Counted from the stretch's first letter, positions 24,724-33,944 are shown. The stretch is DNA of 64,000 nucleotides from Streptomyces globosus (GCF_003325375.1 NZ_CP030862.1:6799361-6863360), one strand, 5' to 3'. The notes: generated by a model not told the origin, from the letters alone. A program made the numbers and translations.

Positions 24724-25203
24724 ATGACCGAACGTCCCGTGGTCAAACGCACCGCCCGCGCGATTCTGCTCGACGGTGACGACCTGATCCTCATCAAGCG
24801 CACCAAGCCCGGCGTCGACCCCTACTGGCTCACTCCCGGCGGCGGCGTCGAGCCCACCGACGCCACCGTCGTCGACGCCCTCCACCGGGAGGTCCACGAG
24901 GAGCTCGGAGCCAAGATCACCGATGTGGTGCCCTGCTTCGTCGACACCGTCGAGCACATCGCCGAGGGCGGGGTTACGGGGGTGAAGGTGCAGCACTTCT
25001 TCGTCTGCCGCCTGGCCTCGATGGACCCGGGCCAGCGGCACGGCCCCGAGGTCGACCAGCCCGAGGGCGAGTACGAGATCGTCCGCGTGCCGTTCAGCCG
25101 GGTCGGCATCGCCGCCGTCCACCTCGTCCCGCTGTCCCTGCGCCACTACCTCGACGGCAACATCGAGGGGGTCCGGGCCATGCACGCGCCCGATCTGGGC
25201 TGA
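24724..25203 (+). CDS. NUDIX hydrolase with an altered Nudix box
   Basis: A 159-aa Nudix-fold protein. The Nudix box reads GGGVEPTDATVVDALHREV followed by HEELG: the REVHEELG half is intact, but the first Glu of GX5E is replaced (Ala). It would hydrolyse nucleoside-diphosphate-linked compounds; the change may alter metal binding, though the EExxE-type glutamates remain. It is convergent with the flavohaemoprotein gene. Confidence 0.8.
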   Translation: MTERPVVKRTARAILLDGDDLILIKRTKPGVDPYWLTPGGGVEPTDATVVDALHREVHEELGAKITDVVPCFVDTVEHIAEGGVTGVKVQHFFVCRLASMDPGQRHGPEVDQPEGEYEIVRVPFSRVGIAAVHLVPLSLRHYLDGNIEGVRAMHAPDLG

Positions 25204-25239
25204 GCCCACGCGAACCCGCCGGTTCGGGGGTCTCGGGCG

Positions 25240-26424
25240 TCAAACGGCCGCGCCCACCAGGTCGCCGACCGCGTCGTAGCGGATACGGTCCTGCGGGATC
25301 CCGATCCGCCGCAGTTCGTCCACCCCGCTGCGGATCATCGCCGGCGGCCCCGAGACGAACGCGTCGTACGAACTCCACGGGCCGTGCTCGCCCACGGCCT
25401 GGGGGAGCTGCCCGGCCAGCCCCTCGCCGACCACCGGGCGCACCGACAGCCAGGGGTGCGAGCGCTGGAGCCCCAGCAGGGTGTCCTTGTCGTAGAGGTC
25501 CCCGTCGCTGCGCGCCCCGAAGAAGACCTCCACCGGCCGGCGCTCGCCGTGCTCCGCCACGTCCTCGATCAGGGCCTTGATCGGGGCGATCCCCGTGCCG
25601 CCGCCCAGGCAGAGCATGCCGTTGTCGGTGGTGTGGTCGACCACCATGGACCCGGCGGGGGGACCGAGCCGGAGCACGTCGCCGGGCCGGGCGTGACGCA
25701 CCAGGGCATTGGAGACCCAGCCCGCGGGGACGGCTTTCACGTGGAAGGAGAGCAGCCCGTCGGCACGCGGCGCGGAGGCGAAGGAGTAGTGGCGCCACAC
25801 CCGGGGCCACCACGGGGTCTCCAGGCTCGTGTACTGGCCCGCCAGGAAGGGGTACGGCTGGTCGGGGCGGACCGTCAGCACTGCGATGTCCTGGGTGCGC
25901 AGCTCGTGGGAGACGACCTCCGCGTGCCACCAGGCCGGGGATGTCCGCTCGTCTTCGGCAGCCGCGTCGATCATCGTCTGGGAGATGGCGGTGTACGCGC
26001 GCACCCACGCCGCCTCCGCCTCGGCTCCCCAGGTGGCCGTCGCATAGCGGGCCAGCGCGCCGATCAGCGCCTCGCCGACCACCGGATAGTGGCCGGGCTG
26101 CGTGCCGTACTTCCGGTGGCCCGTGCCGAGGCGCCGCAGGTAGGAGGTGAGCACACCGGGGTCGTCGATGTGCTCGGCGGCGGTGAGCAGCGCCTTGAGG
26201 AGCCGGTCGCGCTGGGTGTCCATCGCGACCGGGAACATGTCCCGCAGTTCCGGGTGCCGGGTGAAGACCAGTGCGTAGAAGTAGGACGTCACCCGGTCGG
26301 CGACGGGGGCGATCTCCTGCAGCGTCCGGCGGATGAGCACCGCGTCCGGGGACGGTTCGGTCCGACTGCTCCCGGGCGATATCCGGGTCGCGGGTCTGGC
26401 CGGTCTGGTGGGCGGAGCGTCCAT
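25240..26424 (-). CDS. flavohaemoprotein-type globin-ferredoxin reductase
   Basis: A 394-aa two-domain protein. The N-terminal globin (~30-160) has YFYALVFTRHPELRDMF and the proximal-His region GTQPGHYPVVGEAL. The reductase part has an FAD motif RHYSFAS and NAD-binding GGGTGIAPIKALIED, ending with FVSGPPAMI. It would oxidise NO to nitrate using NAD(P)H and O2, detoxifying nitrosative stress in the cytoplasm. ATG 26424 is chosen over 26466. The classical flavohaemoglobin is about this size, so hmp-like function is likely. Confidence 0.85.
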   Translation of the reverse strand: MDAPPTRPARPATRISPGSSRTEPSPDAVLIRRTLQEIAPVADRVTSYFYALVFTRHPELRDMFPVAMDTQRDRLLKALLTAAEHIDDPGVLTSYLRRLGTGHRKYGTQPGHYPVVGEALIGALARYATATWGAEAEAAWVRAYTAISQTMIDAAAEDERTSPAWWHAEVVSHELRTQDIAVLTVRPDQPYPFLAGQYTSLETPWWPRVWRHYSFASAPRADGLLSFHVKAVPAGWVSNALVRHARPGDVLRLGPPAGSMVVDHTTDNGMLCLGGGTGIAPIKALIEDVAEHGERRPVEVFFGARSDGDLYDKDTLLGLQRSHPWLSVRPVVGEGLAGQLPQAVGEHGPWSSYDAFVSGPPAMIRSGVDELRRIGIPQDRIRYDAVGDLVGAAV

Positions 26425-26564
26425 GCGGTGCCTCGCTTCGAGCGTCTCGGTCGACAAGCACGCCACGGCCTTCTATCCGTGGTTCCGGGTCCCACAGCCT
26501 GCCAGCCGATCGAAAACACCCGCGGGGGATTGGGGAAAGTCCGCGTTCCCGGCGCTCTTTCCTC

Positions 26565-27215
26565 CTAAGATGCTGCGACTCCCGGGCGTGCCGCGGCAAC
26601 GAGCTGGTAGGCCTCCCGGAGGTCCCGGCCCTCGTACACGTGCGTCGCCCGTTCGGCAAGGAACGGGCGCGCGTTGACCGCCACCGACACCGGCACGGCC
26701 CCGAAGAGCACCTCGTCCGTCGCCGAGTCCCCGTATGCCACGCAGTCGGCCCGGGACAGTCCGAAGCGCTCGCACAGCCGGTCCGCCACCGAAACCTTGT
26801 CCTTGGGCGTCAGGATGCCCGCGACGTCCATCGGGCCGACGAACGGCACCTGCGGGAAGAGCGAGCCGTGGGCGGCGTGCGCGCCCCACTCCAGCAGCAG
26901 TTCCACGAAGAACGACGGCGACAGCGAAACCACGGCGCAGAACTCGCCGCGCTCCCTGATCTCCGACCACACCTCACGGATGCCCGACAGCCAGGGGGAG
27001 CCGTCGAAGGCTGCGCGGACATGCGCCGTCGTCAGCTCCGCCCACAACGCGTGCACCGCGAGGGAGAACTGCGGCGGGTCCAGCTTGCGAGCACTGAAGG
27101 CCCGCTCCAGCGCCGCGATCTCCGCCCCCAGGCCGAGTTGCCGGGAGATCTCGACCGGAGCGGCCGATCCGTACATCAGGGTGCCGTCGAGATCGAACAG
27201 GTGCAGGCGCGTCAT
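26565..27215 (-). CDS. HAD-superfamily hydrolase
   Basis: A 216-aa haloacid-dehalogenase-like phosphatase. Motif I HLFDLDGTLM holds the nucleophile Asp, followed by VVSLSPSFF (motif II-like) and YGDSATDEVLF (motif IV, DSxxD). The phosphoserine-phosphatase-like subgroup is likely. Start ATG 27215 is the first codon of the domain; the longer open frame upstream runs through three parS sites and is not coding. Substrate unknown. Confidence 0.8.
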   Translation of the reverse strand: MTRLHLFDLDGTLMYGSAAPVEISRQLGLGAEIAALERAFSARKLDPPQFSLAVHALWAELTTAHVRAAFDGSPWLSGIREVWSEIRERGEFCAVVSLSPSFFVELLLEWGAHAAHGSLFPQVPFVGPMDVAGILTPKDKVSVADRLCERFGLSRADCVAYGDSATDEVLFGAVPVSVAVNARPFLAERATHVYEGRDLREAYQLVAAARPGVAAS

Positions 27216-27235
27216 GGCAGGGAGGCTAACGGCTG

Positions 27236-27249
27236 GTTTCACGTGAAAC
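27236..27249. promoter_or_regulatory. parS site, first of a triplet
   Basis: Perfect GTTTCACGTGAAAC in the HAD/GNAT divergent region. Three copies lie within 78 bp. Confidence 0.95.
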
Positions 27250-27277
27250 GGCGGGTTCCGCCGGAAACCCCGGCGTG

Positions 27278-27291
27278 GTTTCACGTGAAAC
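27278..27291. promoter_or_regulatory. parS site, second of a triplet
   Basis: Perfect 14-bp ParB site, 28 bp from the previous copy and 8 bp from the next. Confidence 0.95.
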
Positions 27292-27299
27292 ACCGCCAG

Positions 27300-27313
27300 G
27301 TTTCACGTGAAAC
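27300..27313. promoter_or_regulatory. parS site, third of a triplet
   Basis: Perfect 14-bp ParB site; the triplet spans 27236-27313 between two gene starts. Confidence 0.95.
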
Positions 27314-27368
27314 ATCAGCCGGTTCACCGGCGAACTTCGGCCGAATTCCCCTGGACGCCCCTCCCGCG

Positions 27369-28274
27369 ATGATCCAGTCTGGCCGGGTGACACCACCACA
27401 CCTCACCGACCTGCCGATCCGGGCGCTGACCGTGGACGACCTCCGCCGCTGCGCCGACCTGTCCCAAGACCGCGGGTGGCCGCGCGAGGACCACAAGTGG
27501 GGGCTCCTCCTCGCCGCAGGCTCCGGTTACGGCATCGACGCTCCCGATGGAGCCGGGCTCGCCGCGGCCTGCGTCGTCACCTCCTACGGACCCGCCCCCG
27601 ATGAGCCCGAACTGGCGGCGATCGGAATGGTCCTGGTGGCCGACCGGTACGCCCGCCGCGGCCTCGGCCGCCGACTGATGACACATGTGTGCGACGACGT
27701 TCTGAAGGGGGTGCCGCTCACCCTCCATGCCACACCCCACGGCCAGCCCCTGTACGAGGAGCTCGGATTCGCCTCGACGGGGCGGGCCGAGATGCTGAGG
27801 GGCTCCTTCCGGCCCGGTCAGGCAGGGCCGGATCCGGCCGCGGCAGTGGTGCGCCCGGCCACCGGCGAGGACATCCCGCGGATCGTGCGCCTGGACACCG
27901 AGGTCTTCGGAACCGACCGCACTCACATGGTCACGCGGCTTCCGGCGTTCGCGGACCGCCTGCTCGTCGCCGAGGACGGAGCGGGCCGGCTCATCGGCTA
28001 CGCGGCCATGTGGCCCAACATGGAGACACATGTGATCGGCCCGCTGATCGCACGGGACACCGAGGGCGCGAAGGCCCTGACGACCGCGCTCGCCGCCCTG
28101 ACCGACCGGCCCCTGCGCACGGATGTCGATGTGCGCCACGAGGAGTTCACCGCCTGGCTCAGGGAGCGCGGCCTGGAGACCGTCGCCTTCAACGCGGTCA
28201 TGACCCGCGCCCTGCCCTCCCTTCCCGGAGACTGGACCCGCCGCTGGGCCCCGCTGACCGTGGCCGCCGGCTGA
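27369..28274 (+). CDS. double-domain GNAT acetyltransferase
   Basis: A 301-aa protein with two GCN5-like domains. The first (1-150) has the acetyl-CoA loop RYARRGLGRRLMTHV; the second (from ~155, VVRPATGEDIPRIV) is more diverged and lacks a clear Q/RxxGxG loop, as in many tandem GNATs. Start is uncertain between ATG 27369 and GTG 27387. The next gene is another GNAT 14 nt on, so the two probably form an operon. Confidence 0.75.
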   Translation: MIQSGRVTPPHLTDLPIRALTVDDLRRCADLSQDRGWPREDHKWGLLLAAGSGYGIDAPDGAGLAAACVVTSYGPAPDEPELAAIGMVLVADRYARRGLGRRLMTHVCDDVLKGVPLTLHATPHGQPLYEELGFASTGRAEMLRGSFRPGQAGPDPAAAVVRPATGEDIPRIVRLDTEVFGTDRTHMVTRLPAFADRLLVAEDGAGRLIGYAAMWPNMETHVIGPLIARDTEGAKALTTALAALTDRPLRTDVDVRHEEFTAWLRERGLETVAFNAVMTRALPSLPGDWTRRWAPLTVAAG

Positions 28275-28288
28275 GAAAGGAAGGCACC

Positions 28289-28750
28289 GTGTCCGACCTG
28301 TCCGAGGCCGTCATCCGCCCGGCATCCGAAGAGGACCTTCCGGCCATCGTCGCCATGCTGGCCGACGATCCTCTGGGCGCCGCACGCGAGTCACCGGACG
28401 ACCTCACCCCCTACCGGGCGGCCTACCGGCAGCTCGCCGCGGACCCGAACCAGCACGTGATGGTCGCGGTCCGCGACGGCCGCGTGGTGGGCACCCTCCA
28501 GCTGACCTTCATTCCGGGCCTGTCCCGCCAGGGCGCCATGCGCTCGGTCATCGAGGGCGTCCGCGTCCACGCCGACGAACGGGGCAGCGGTCTCGGCACC
28601 CGGTTCATCGAGTGGGCGGTCGAGCGGTCCCGGGAGGAGGGCTGCCGGCTGGTGCAGCTCACGTCGGACGCGACGCGAAAGGACGCCCACCGCTTCTACG
28701 AGCGGCTCGGCTTCACCGCCTCGCACGTCGGCTTCAAACTCGCCCTCTGA
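28289..28750 (+). CDS. GNAT-family N-acetyltransferase
   Basis: A 153-aa single-domain acetyltransferase. It begins IRPASEEDLPAIVAMLADDP, with the acetyl-CoA binding segment VHADERGSGLGTRFIEWAV and a C-terminal DAHRFYERLGF. AAAGGAAGG precedes GTG 28289. It resembles small GNATs that acetylate amines; substrate unknown. Confidence 0.85.
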   Translation: MSDLSEAVIRPASEEDLPAIVAMLADDPLGAARESPDDLTPYRAAYRQLAADPNQHVMVAVRDGRVVGTLQLTFIPGLSRQGAMRSVIEGVRVHADERGSGLGTRFIEWAVERSREEGCRLVQLTSDATRKDAHRFYERLGFTASHVGFKLAL

Positions 28751-28762
28751 CCGTCGGCGAGG

Positions 28763-30148
28763 TCAGCCGATGCCGCGCCAGCCCTGCGGGTCCACTCCGC
28801 CCGGAACGGGCGTCTCGGGGTCGTAGGGCTGCCGGGTGAACACGAAGGAGCCGAGGTCGAGGTGGCTCACCGTGCCGTCGGGCCCGCGCACGGCCCGCAG
28901 GGTCTCGCCCGCGTAGTAGCCGGACAGGCCCACCCAGGTGCCGTCGGGCTGGGGGCGGAACCGGGCGGCACGGCCCTGCACCGCCACCGGGCCGAGCTCC
29001 AGGTGGCCGTCGGAGCGCAGCCGGACCGCGTGCGCGGCCGTCCCCCAGTACCAGGGCCCGCACAGCTCCAGGGCCACCGGATCTTCCTCCGCGAAGGGCT
29101 TCCACGGGGCGGGGATCCGCGGCTCCGCCTCGGCCACGAGGTGCAGCAGCTCCACCGCGACCGTCGCAGCGGGCAGCCCGGACGTGCAGTTGGCCAGCAC
29201 GACCGCCGACAGGTCGTCCGCCGCGCTCAGCCACAGGCCGGCGACGAAGCCGGGCAGCGAGCCGCTGTGCCCGGCGATCCGCCGGGCGCCGCTCTGCACG
29301 AGCTGCAGGCCCAGCCCGTACCCCTGGTCGGCGAGCCCCGGCTCCGGAGGCGACGCCGCGACGGCCATCTCCGCGACTGTCGCCGCGCCGAGGACGCGGT
29401 CGTCACCGTGGATCAGGAACTGCCCGAACCGTGCGAGGTCCCGGGTAGTGGACCACAGCTGGCCCGCAGGGGCCATCAGTCCCAGGTCCTCCGCGGGTTC
29501 GGGAAGCATCACGTCGGCCCACGGGTGAACGGCCCAGCCGCCCGCATACGGCGCCTGGGCCTGCACCGTGGTGCGGTCCAGGCCCAGGGGCTCCAGCACC
29601 TCCGCGCGGAGCGCCTCCTCCCACGGCCTGCCCCGCAGCGCCTCGACGAGCGAACCGAGCAGCGTGTAACCCGGGTTGGAGTAGTGGTGGCGCCTGCCCG
29701 GCTCGAACCGGAAGGGCTCCTCGCCGAGTACGTCTGCGAGTTCCGGTCGGAGCGCCGCGGAGGAGCGCTCCCACCACTCGCCGGGAGTCTCGGCGGCCAG
29801 CCCACCCGTGTGGGACAGCAGTTGGGCGACCGTCACCTCGCCGGCACCGGTGCCGGGCAGGTGCTTCTCGACCGGATCGGCGAGCGACAGCAGCCCCTCG
29901 TCACGCAGCCGCATCACGAGCACCGCGGTGAACGTCTTGGTGATGGAGCCGATCCGGTACTGCACGTTCCCGTCGGGCCCGTGGCCTTCCGCCGAGGTGC
30001 GCGCGCCCTCCCAGACGACGGCGCCGCCGCGGGCGACCGCAGCGACCAGCGAGGGCGCCCGCCCCTCGCTCTGGGCGGCGGCGATCCGGTGGAGCAGCGC
30101 GCGCCGAGTCGCGGGAAGCAGGTGCAGTTCGTCAGGCAGGGCGTCCAT
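28763..30148 (-). CDS. class C beta-lactamase-like serine hydrolase
   Basis: A 461-aa beta-lactamase/DD-peptidase-fold protein (Pfam beta-lactamase type). Ser-X-X-Lys is in GSITKTFTAV; a YSN-type motif is in HHYSNPGYTLLG; the C-terminal KTG-like motif is HSGSLPG. A ~100-aa C-terminal domain follows. There is no signal peptide, so a cytoplasmic esterase or peptidase is likelier than a true beta-lactamase. It lies 10 bp from dnaB on the same strand. Confidence 0.8.
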   Translation of the reverse strand: MDALPDELHLLPATRRALLHRIAAAQSEGRAPSLVAAVARGGAVVWEGARTSAEGHGPDGNVQYRIGSITKTFTAVLVMRLRDEGLLSLADPVEKHLPGTGAGEVTVAQLLSHTGGLAAETPGEWWERSSAALRPELADVLGEEPFRFEPGRRHHYSNPGYTLLGSLVEALRGRPWEEALRAEVLEPLGLDRTTVQAQAPYAGGWAVHPWADVMLPEPAEDLGLMAPAGQLWSTTRDLARFGQFLIHGDDRVLGAATVAEMAVAASPPEPGLADQGYGLGLQLVQSGARRIAGHSGSLPGFVAGLWLSAADDLSAVVLANCTSGLPAATVAVELLHLVAEAEPRIPAPWKPFAEEDPVALELCGPWYWGTAAHAVRLRSDGHLELGPVAVQGRAARFRPQPDGTWVGLSGYYAGETLRAVRGPDGTVSHLDLGSFVFTRQPYDPETPVPGGVDPQGWRGIG

Positions 30149-30158
30149 GCCCCGGATG

Positions 30159-31634
30159 CTACGTGTTGGCCATGTCCACGAACCGCGAATAATGACCCTG
30201 GAAGGCCACCGTGATCGTCGCGGTCGGGCCGTTTCGGTGCTTGGCCACGATCAGGTCCGCCTCACCGGCCCGCGGTGACTCCTTCTCGTACGCGTCCTCG
30301 CGGTGCAGCAGGATGACCATGTCGGCGTCCTGCTCGATGGAGCCGGACTCGCGCAGGTCGGAGACCATCGGCTTCTTGTCGGTGCGCTGCTCGGGGCCGC
30401 GGTTCAGCTGGGAGAGCGCGATCACGGGCACCTCCAGCTCCTTGGCGAGGAGCTTGAGGTTGCGGGACATGTCCGAGACCTCCTGCTGGCGGCTCTCGGG
30501 CCGGCGGGAGCCGCCCGACTGCATCAGCTGGAGGTAGTCGATGACCACCAGGGCGAGGTCATTGCGCTGTTTGAGGCGGCGGCACTTCGCCCGGATCTCC
30601 ATCATCGACAGGTTCGGGGAGTCGTCGATGTAGAGCGGGGCGGCCGAGACATCGGGCATGCGGCGGGCCAGGCGGGTCCAGTCGTCGTCGGTCATGGTGC
30701 CCGAGCGCATGTGGTGCAGGGCCACGCGGGCCTCCGCCGAGAGCAGGCGCATCGCGATCTCGTTGCGCCCCATCTCGAGCGAGAAGATCACACTGGGCAG
30801 GTTGCTCTTGATGGAGCAGGCGCGCGCGAAGTCCAGGGCGAGGGTCGACTTGCCCATGGCGGGACGGGCCGCGATGACGATCATCTGGCCGGGGTGGAGG
30901 CCGTTGGTGAGGGAGTCGAGGTCGGTGAAGCCCGTCGGGACGCCGGACATCTGGCCGCTGCGCGAACCAATGGCCTCGATCTCGTCGAGCGCGCCCTCCA
31001 TGATGTCGCCGAGCGGCAGGTAGTCCTCGGAGGTCCGCTGCTCGGTGACGGCGTAGATCTCGGCCTGGGCGCTGTTGACGATCTCGTCGACGTCGCCGTC
31101 GGCGGCGTACCCCATCTGCGTGATCTTCGTACCGGCCGCCACCAGGCGGCGCAGGACGGCGCGCTCGTGGACGATCTCCGCGTAGTACGAGGCGTTCGCG
31201 GCCGTCGGGACCGACTGGACCAGCGTGTGGAGGTAGGAGACGCCGCCGACCTTGCCGATCTCGCCGCGCCGGGTGAGCTCCGCGCCGACCGTGATCGGGT
31301 CGGCGGGCTCGCCCTTGGCATACAGGTCGAGGATGGCCTGGTAGATCGTCTCGTGGGAGGGCCGGTAGAAGTCGTGCCCCTTGATGATCTCGACGACGTC
31401 CGCGATGGCGTCCTTGGAGAGGAGCATGCCGCCGAGCACGGACTGCTCGGCGTCGAGGTCCTGCGGCGGAACGCGCTCGAAGCCGCCGCCGTCCCAGGCG
31501 CCGCCCTCGCGGCCGGACTCGCGCTGCTCGTCCCCGCGGCCGCGGCCGTCCCCGCCGCGGCGCGAGCGGGTGGGGAGACGGTCACCCGGACCGCTGTCGG
31601 CCCAGGGGTCGTCCGTGGGCTCGGGGATACTCAC
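30159..31634 (-). CDS. dnaB: replicative DNA helicase DnaB
   Basis: A 491-aa hexameric helicase that unwinds the fork. After a 50-aa Arg/Gly/Asp-rich extension, the N-terminal DnaB domain begins PPQDLDAEQSVLGGMLL; the RecA-like domain has Walker A ARPAMGKSTLALD, SLEMGRNEIAMRLL, Walker B VVIDYLQLM and the C-terminal QLNRGPEQR arginine finger region. No intein. Upstream is a cluster of DnaA boxes (31780-31879). Confidence 0.97.
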   Translation of the reverse strand: MSIPEPTDDPWADSGPGDRLPTRSRRGGDGRGRGDEQRESGREGGAWDGGGFERVPPQDLDAEQSVLGGMLLSKDAIADVVEIIKGHDFYRPSHETIYQAILDLYAKGEPADPITVGAELTRRGEIGKVGGVSYLHTLVQSVPTAANASYYAEIVHERAVLRRLVAAGTKITQMGYAADGDVDEIVNSAQAEIYAVTEQRTSEDYLPLGDIMEGALDEIEAIGSRSGQMSGVPTGFTDLDSLTNGLHPGQMIVIAARPAMGKSTLALDFARACSIKSNLPSVIFSLEMGRNEIAMRLLSAEARVALHHMRSGTMTDDDWTRLARRMPDVSAAPLYIDDSPNLSMMEIRAKCRRLKQRNDLALVVIDYLQLMQSGGSRRPESRQQEVSDMSRNLKLLAKELEVPVIALSQLNRGPEQRTDKKPMVSDLRESGSIEQDADMVILLHREDAYEKESPRAGEADLIVAKHRNGPTATITVAFQGHYSRFVDMANT

Positions 31635-31779
31635 CGGGCCGCCTCCTCCCGTCCGCAGCGCGGACCTCGCCGTGCCAGTCTTCTACGGCACGGCTCTGAC
31701 ATTCGGGACACCCGGATCCGCTCCCGGCGGGTCGGGCAACGCACAACGGTAGGCCCGGAGGCGGCATCAGCCAATCTTG

Positions 31780-31879
31780 TTATCCACAGGCTGTGTGGAT
31801 GAGATGTGGATGACCGACCCAATGCTGTGGGTAACTCGGCCGAAGCTGTGCACGGACCGGGGGACAGCGCTGTGGACAA
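31780..31879. promoter_or_regulatory. cluster of five DnaA-box-like 9-mers upstream of dnaB
   Basis: Within 100 bp of the dnaB/MATE divergent region (433 bp without genes) are TTATCCACA (31780-31788), TGTGGATGA twice (31794-31802, 31805-31813), TGTGGGTAA (31826-31834) and TGTGGACAA (31871-31879). The last is the complement of the Streptomyces consensus TTGTCCACA; the others differ by one or two bases. They suggest DnaA control of dnaB or DnaA titration. The rest of the gap shows no clear element. Confidence 0.65.
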
Positions 31880-32067
31880 AATCACCCACCACCCCTGACC
31901 ACCGCCCTGACCTGCACGTTCTCCGGCAACAGCCTACGTCGGAGAAAAATCTCGGCACCTTCCCCCAGATCGCCTCGGACGAGGTGCCGCGCACACCCGG
32001 ACCCCTCGTCAGGTAAGGAGCTTAATGGCCTTGCGTCTATTACCTGTGGAAGATTAGATTGAGTCCC

Positions 32068-33405
32068 ATGACACAAGCCCTCGAACCGCGGAAGGCGGCA
32101 CCGCGACGGCACGACCGGGAAATCCTCGCCCTCGCCGTCCCGGCCTTCGGCGCACTCGTCGCCGAGCCCCTGTTCGTGCTGGCCGACAGCGCCATCGTGG
32201 GCCACCTCGGCACTCCGCAGCTGGCCGGCCTCGGCATCGCCGCCGCCCTCCTCACCACCGCGGTGAGCGTGTTCGTGTTCCTCGCCTACGCCACCACCGC
32301 GGCGGTCTCCCGGCGCGTCGGCGCGGGCGACCTCCAGGCCGCCATCCGCCAGGGCATGGACGGCATCTGGCTCGCCCTGCTGCTCGGTGCGGCCGTGGCC
32401 GCCGCTGCCCTGCCCACCGCACCCTGGCTGGTCTCGCTGCTGGGCGCCTCCGACACCGTCGCCCCGCACGCCACCACCTACCTGCGGATCTCCGCGCTCG
32501 GCATCCCCGCGATGCTGGTGGTCCTCGCAGCCACCGGAGTCATCCGCGGCCTCCAGGACACCCGGACCCCGCTCTATGTCGCCGTCGGCGGCTTCGCCCT
32601 CAACGCCGGCCTGAACGCCGCCCTCGTCTACGGGGCCGGCCTCGGCATCGCGGGTTCCGCGTGGGGCACGGTCCTCGCCCAGTTCGCCATGGCCGGCGCC
32701 TACCTCGCCGTGGTGGTCCGCGGCGCCCGCCGGCACGGCGCCTCCCTGCGCCCCGACGCGGCCGGGATCCGGGCCTGTGCCCAGGCCGGCGCGCCGCTGC
32801 TGGTGCGGACGCTCTCCCTGCGTGCCGTCCTGATGATCGCCACCTTCGTGGCCGCGCGTCTCGGCGACGCCGATGTCGCCGCCCACCAGATCCTGCTCTC
32901 CCTGTGGAGCCTGCTCGCCTTCGCCCTCGACGCCATCGCCATCGCGGGCCAGGCCATCATCGGCAGGTATCTGGGCGCCGGGGACACCGACGGGGCCAAG
33001 GCCGTGTGCCGCCGCATGGTGCAGTGGGGCATCGCCTCGGGCACCGTCCTCGGCCTCCTGCTGGCTGCTGCCCGCCCGCTGATCGTGCCCCTCTTCACCA
33101 CCGACCCCGCAGTGGAGGATGCGCTGCTGCCGGCCCTGCTCGTCGTGGCCGCCTCGCAGCCGGTCGCCGGGATCGTCTTCGTCCTCGACGGCGTCCTCAT
33201 GGGCGCCGGCGACGGCCGCTACCTGGCCTGGGCCATGCTGGCCACCCTGGCGGTGTTCGCCCCGGCCGCCCTGCTCGTACCGGTCCTGGGCGGCGGCCTC
33301 ACGGCCCTGTGGTGGGCGATGACGCTGATGATGCTCGTCCGCATGGCGACCCTCCAGCTGCGGACCCGCTCCGGACGCTGGGCCGTCGCCGGCGCGACCC
33401 GCTGA
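32068..33405 (+). CDS. MATE-family efflux transporter
   Basis: A 445-aa integral membrane antiporter of the DinF/NorM type. About 12 TM helices are visible, beginning LALAVPAFGALVAEPLFVLADSAIVGHLG, the MATE signature start. It would export cationic drugs or metabolites using Na+ or H+. ATG 32068 is preferred to TTG 32059. It is flanked downstream by a parS site and the ribosomal-protein operon's terminator. Confidence 0.9.
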   Translation: MTQALEPRKAAPRRHDREILALAVPAFGALVAEPLFVLADSAIVGHLGTPQLAGLGIAAALLTTAVSVFVFLAYATTAAVSRRVGAGDLQAAIRQGMDGIWLALLLGAAVAAAALPTAPWLVSLLGASDTVAPHATTYLRISALGIPAMLVVLAATGVIRGLQDTRTPLYVAVGGFALNAGLNAALVYGAGLGIAGSAWGTVLAQFAMAGAYLAVVVRGARRHGASLRPDAAGIRACAQAGAPLLVRTLSLRAVLMIATFVAARLGDADVAAHQILLSLWSLLAFALDAIAIAGQAIIGRYLGAGDTDGAKAVCRRMVQWGIASGTVLGLLLAAARPLIVPLFTTDPAVEDALLPALLVVAASQPVAGIVFVLDGVLMGAGDGRYLAWAMLATLAVFAPAALLVPVLGGGLTALWWAMTLMMLVRMATLQLRTRSGRWAVAGATR

Positions 33406-33417
33406 CAGCCGGCGCAT

Positions 33418-33431
33418 GTTTCACGTGAAAC
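33418..33431. promoter_or_regulatory. parS site
   Basis: Perfect ParB site between the MATE gene and the rplI terminator. Confidence 0.95.
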
Positions 33432-33436
33432 ACGGC

Positions 33437-33468
33437 GAAGGGCCGCACCCGAGAGGGTGCGGCCCTTC
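33437..33468. terminator. terminator of the rpsF-rplI operon
   Basis: GAAGGGCCGCACCC, loop GAGA, GGGTGCGGCCCTTC: a perfect 14-bp stem that can serve both convergent transcripts. Confidence 0.9.
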
Positions 33469-33479
33469 GTACGCGGCAC

Positions 33480-33926
33480 TCAGGCGGCGACGACCTCGAC
33501 GCCCACGTTCGCGGCGACCTCGGCGTGCAGACGCACGGAGACCTGGTACGAACCGAGGGTCTTGATCGGGGCAGCCAGCTCGACGCGGCGCTTGTCGACC
33601 TTCGGACCACCGGAAGCCTCGATCGCCGTGGCGATGTCGGCCGGGGTCACGGAGCCGAAGAGACGGCCGGCGTCACCCGAACGGGTGGCCAGACGGACCT
33701 TCGTGCCCTCGAGCTTGGCCTTGACCTCGTTGGCCTGCTCGATGGTCGCGATCTCGTGGATCTTGCGGGCGCGGCGGATCTGCGCCACGTCCTTCTCGCC
33801 GCCCTTGGTCCAGCGGATCGCGAAACCGCGCGGGACCAGGTAGTTGCGAGCGTAGCCGTCCTTGACGTCGACGACGTCGCCGGCGGCACCGAGGCCCGAG
33901 ACCTCCTGGGTCAGGATGATCTTCAT
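33480..33926 (-). CDS. rplI: 50S ribosomal protein L9
   Basis: A 148-aa protein. Starts MKIILTQEVSGLGAAGDVVDVKDGYARNYL, the conserved L9 N-terminal domain, followed by a long helix and a C-terminal domain. Last gene of the rpsF-ssb-rpsR-rplI operon, 18 bp after rpsR. Confidence 0.98.
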   Translation of the reverse strand: MKIILTQEVSGLGAAGDVVDVKDGYARNYLVPRGFAIRWTKGGEKDVAQIRRARKIHEIATIEQANEVKAKLEGTKVRLATRSGDAGRLFGSVTPADIATAIEASGGPKVDKRRVELAAPIKTLGSYQVSVRLHAEVAANVGVEVVAA

Positions 33927-33944
33927 GTGTCGGTCACCCTTTCC

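Noticed and set aside
25734..25747. A twelfth parS-like site (CTTTCACGTGGAAG)
   Set aside because: Three mismatches to the perfect 14-mer, including both outer bases; it lies in the flavohaemoprotein coding sequence and was not counted.
27216..27293. Longer N-terminus of the HAD protein (M-F-H-V-K...)
   Set aside because: The extra codons are translations of parS sites and their spacers; the HAD domain begins at ATG 27215.
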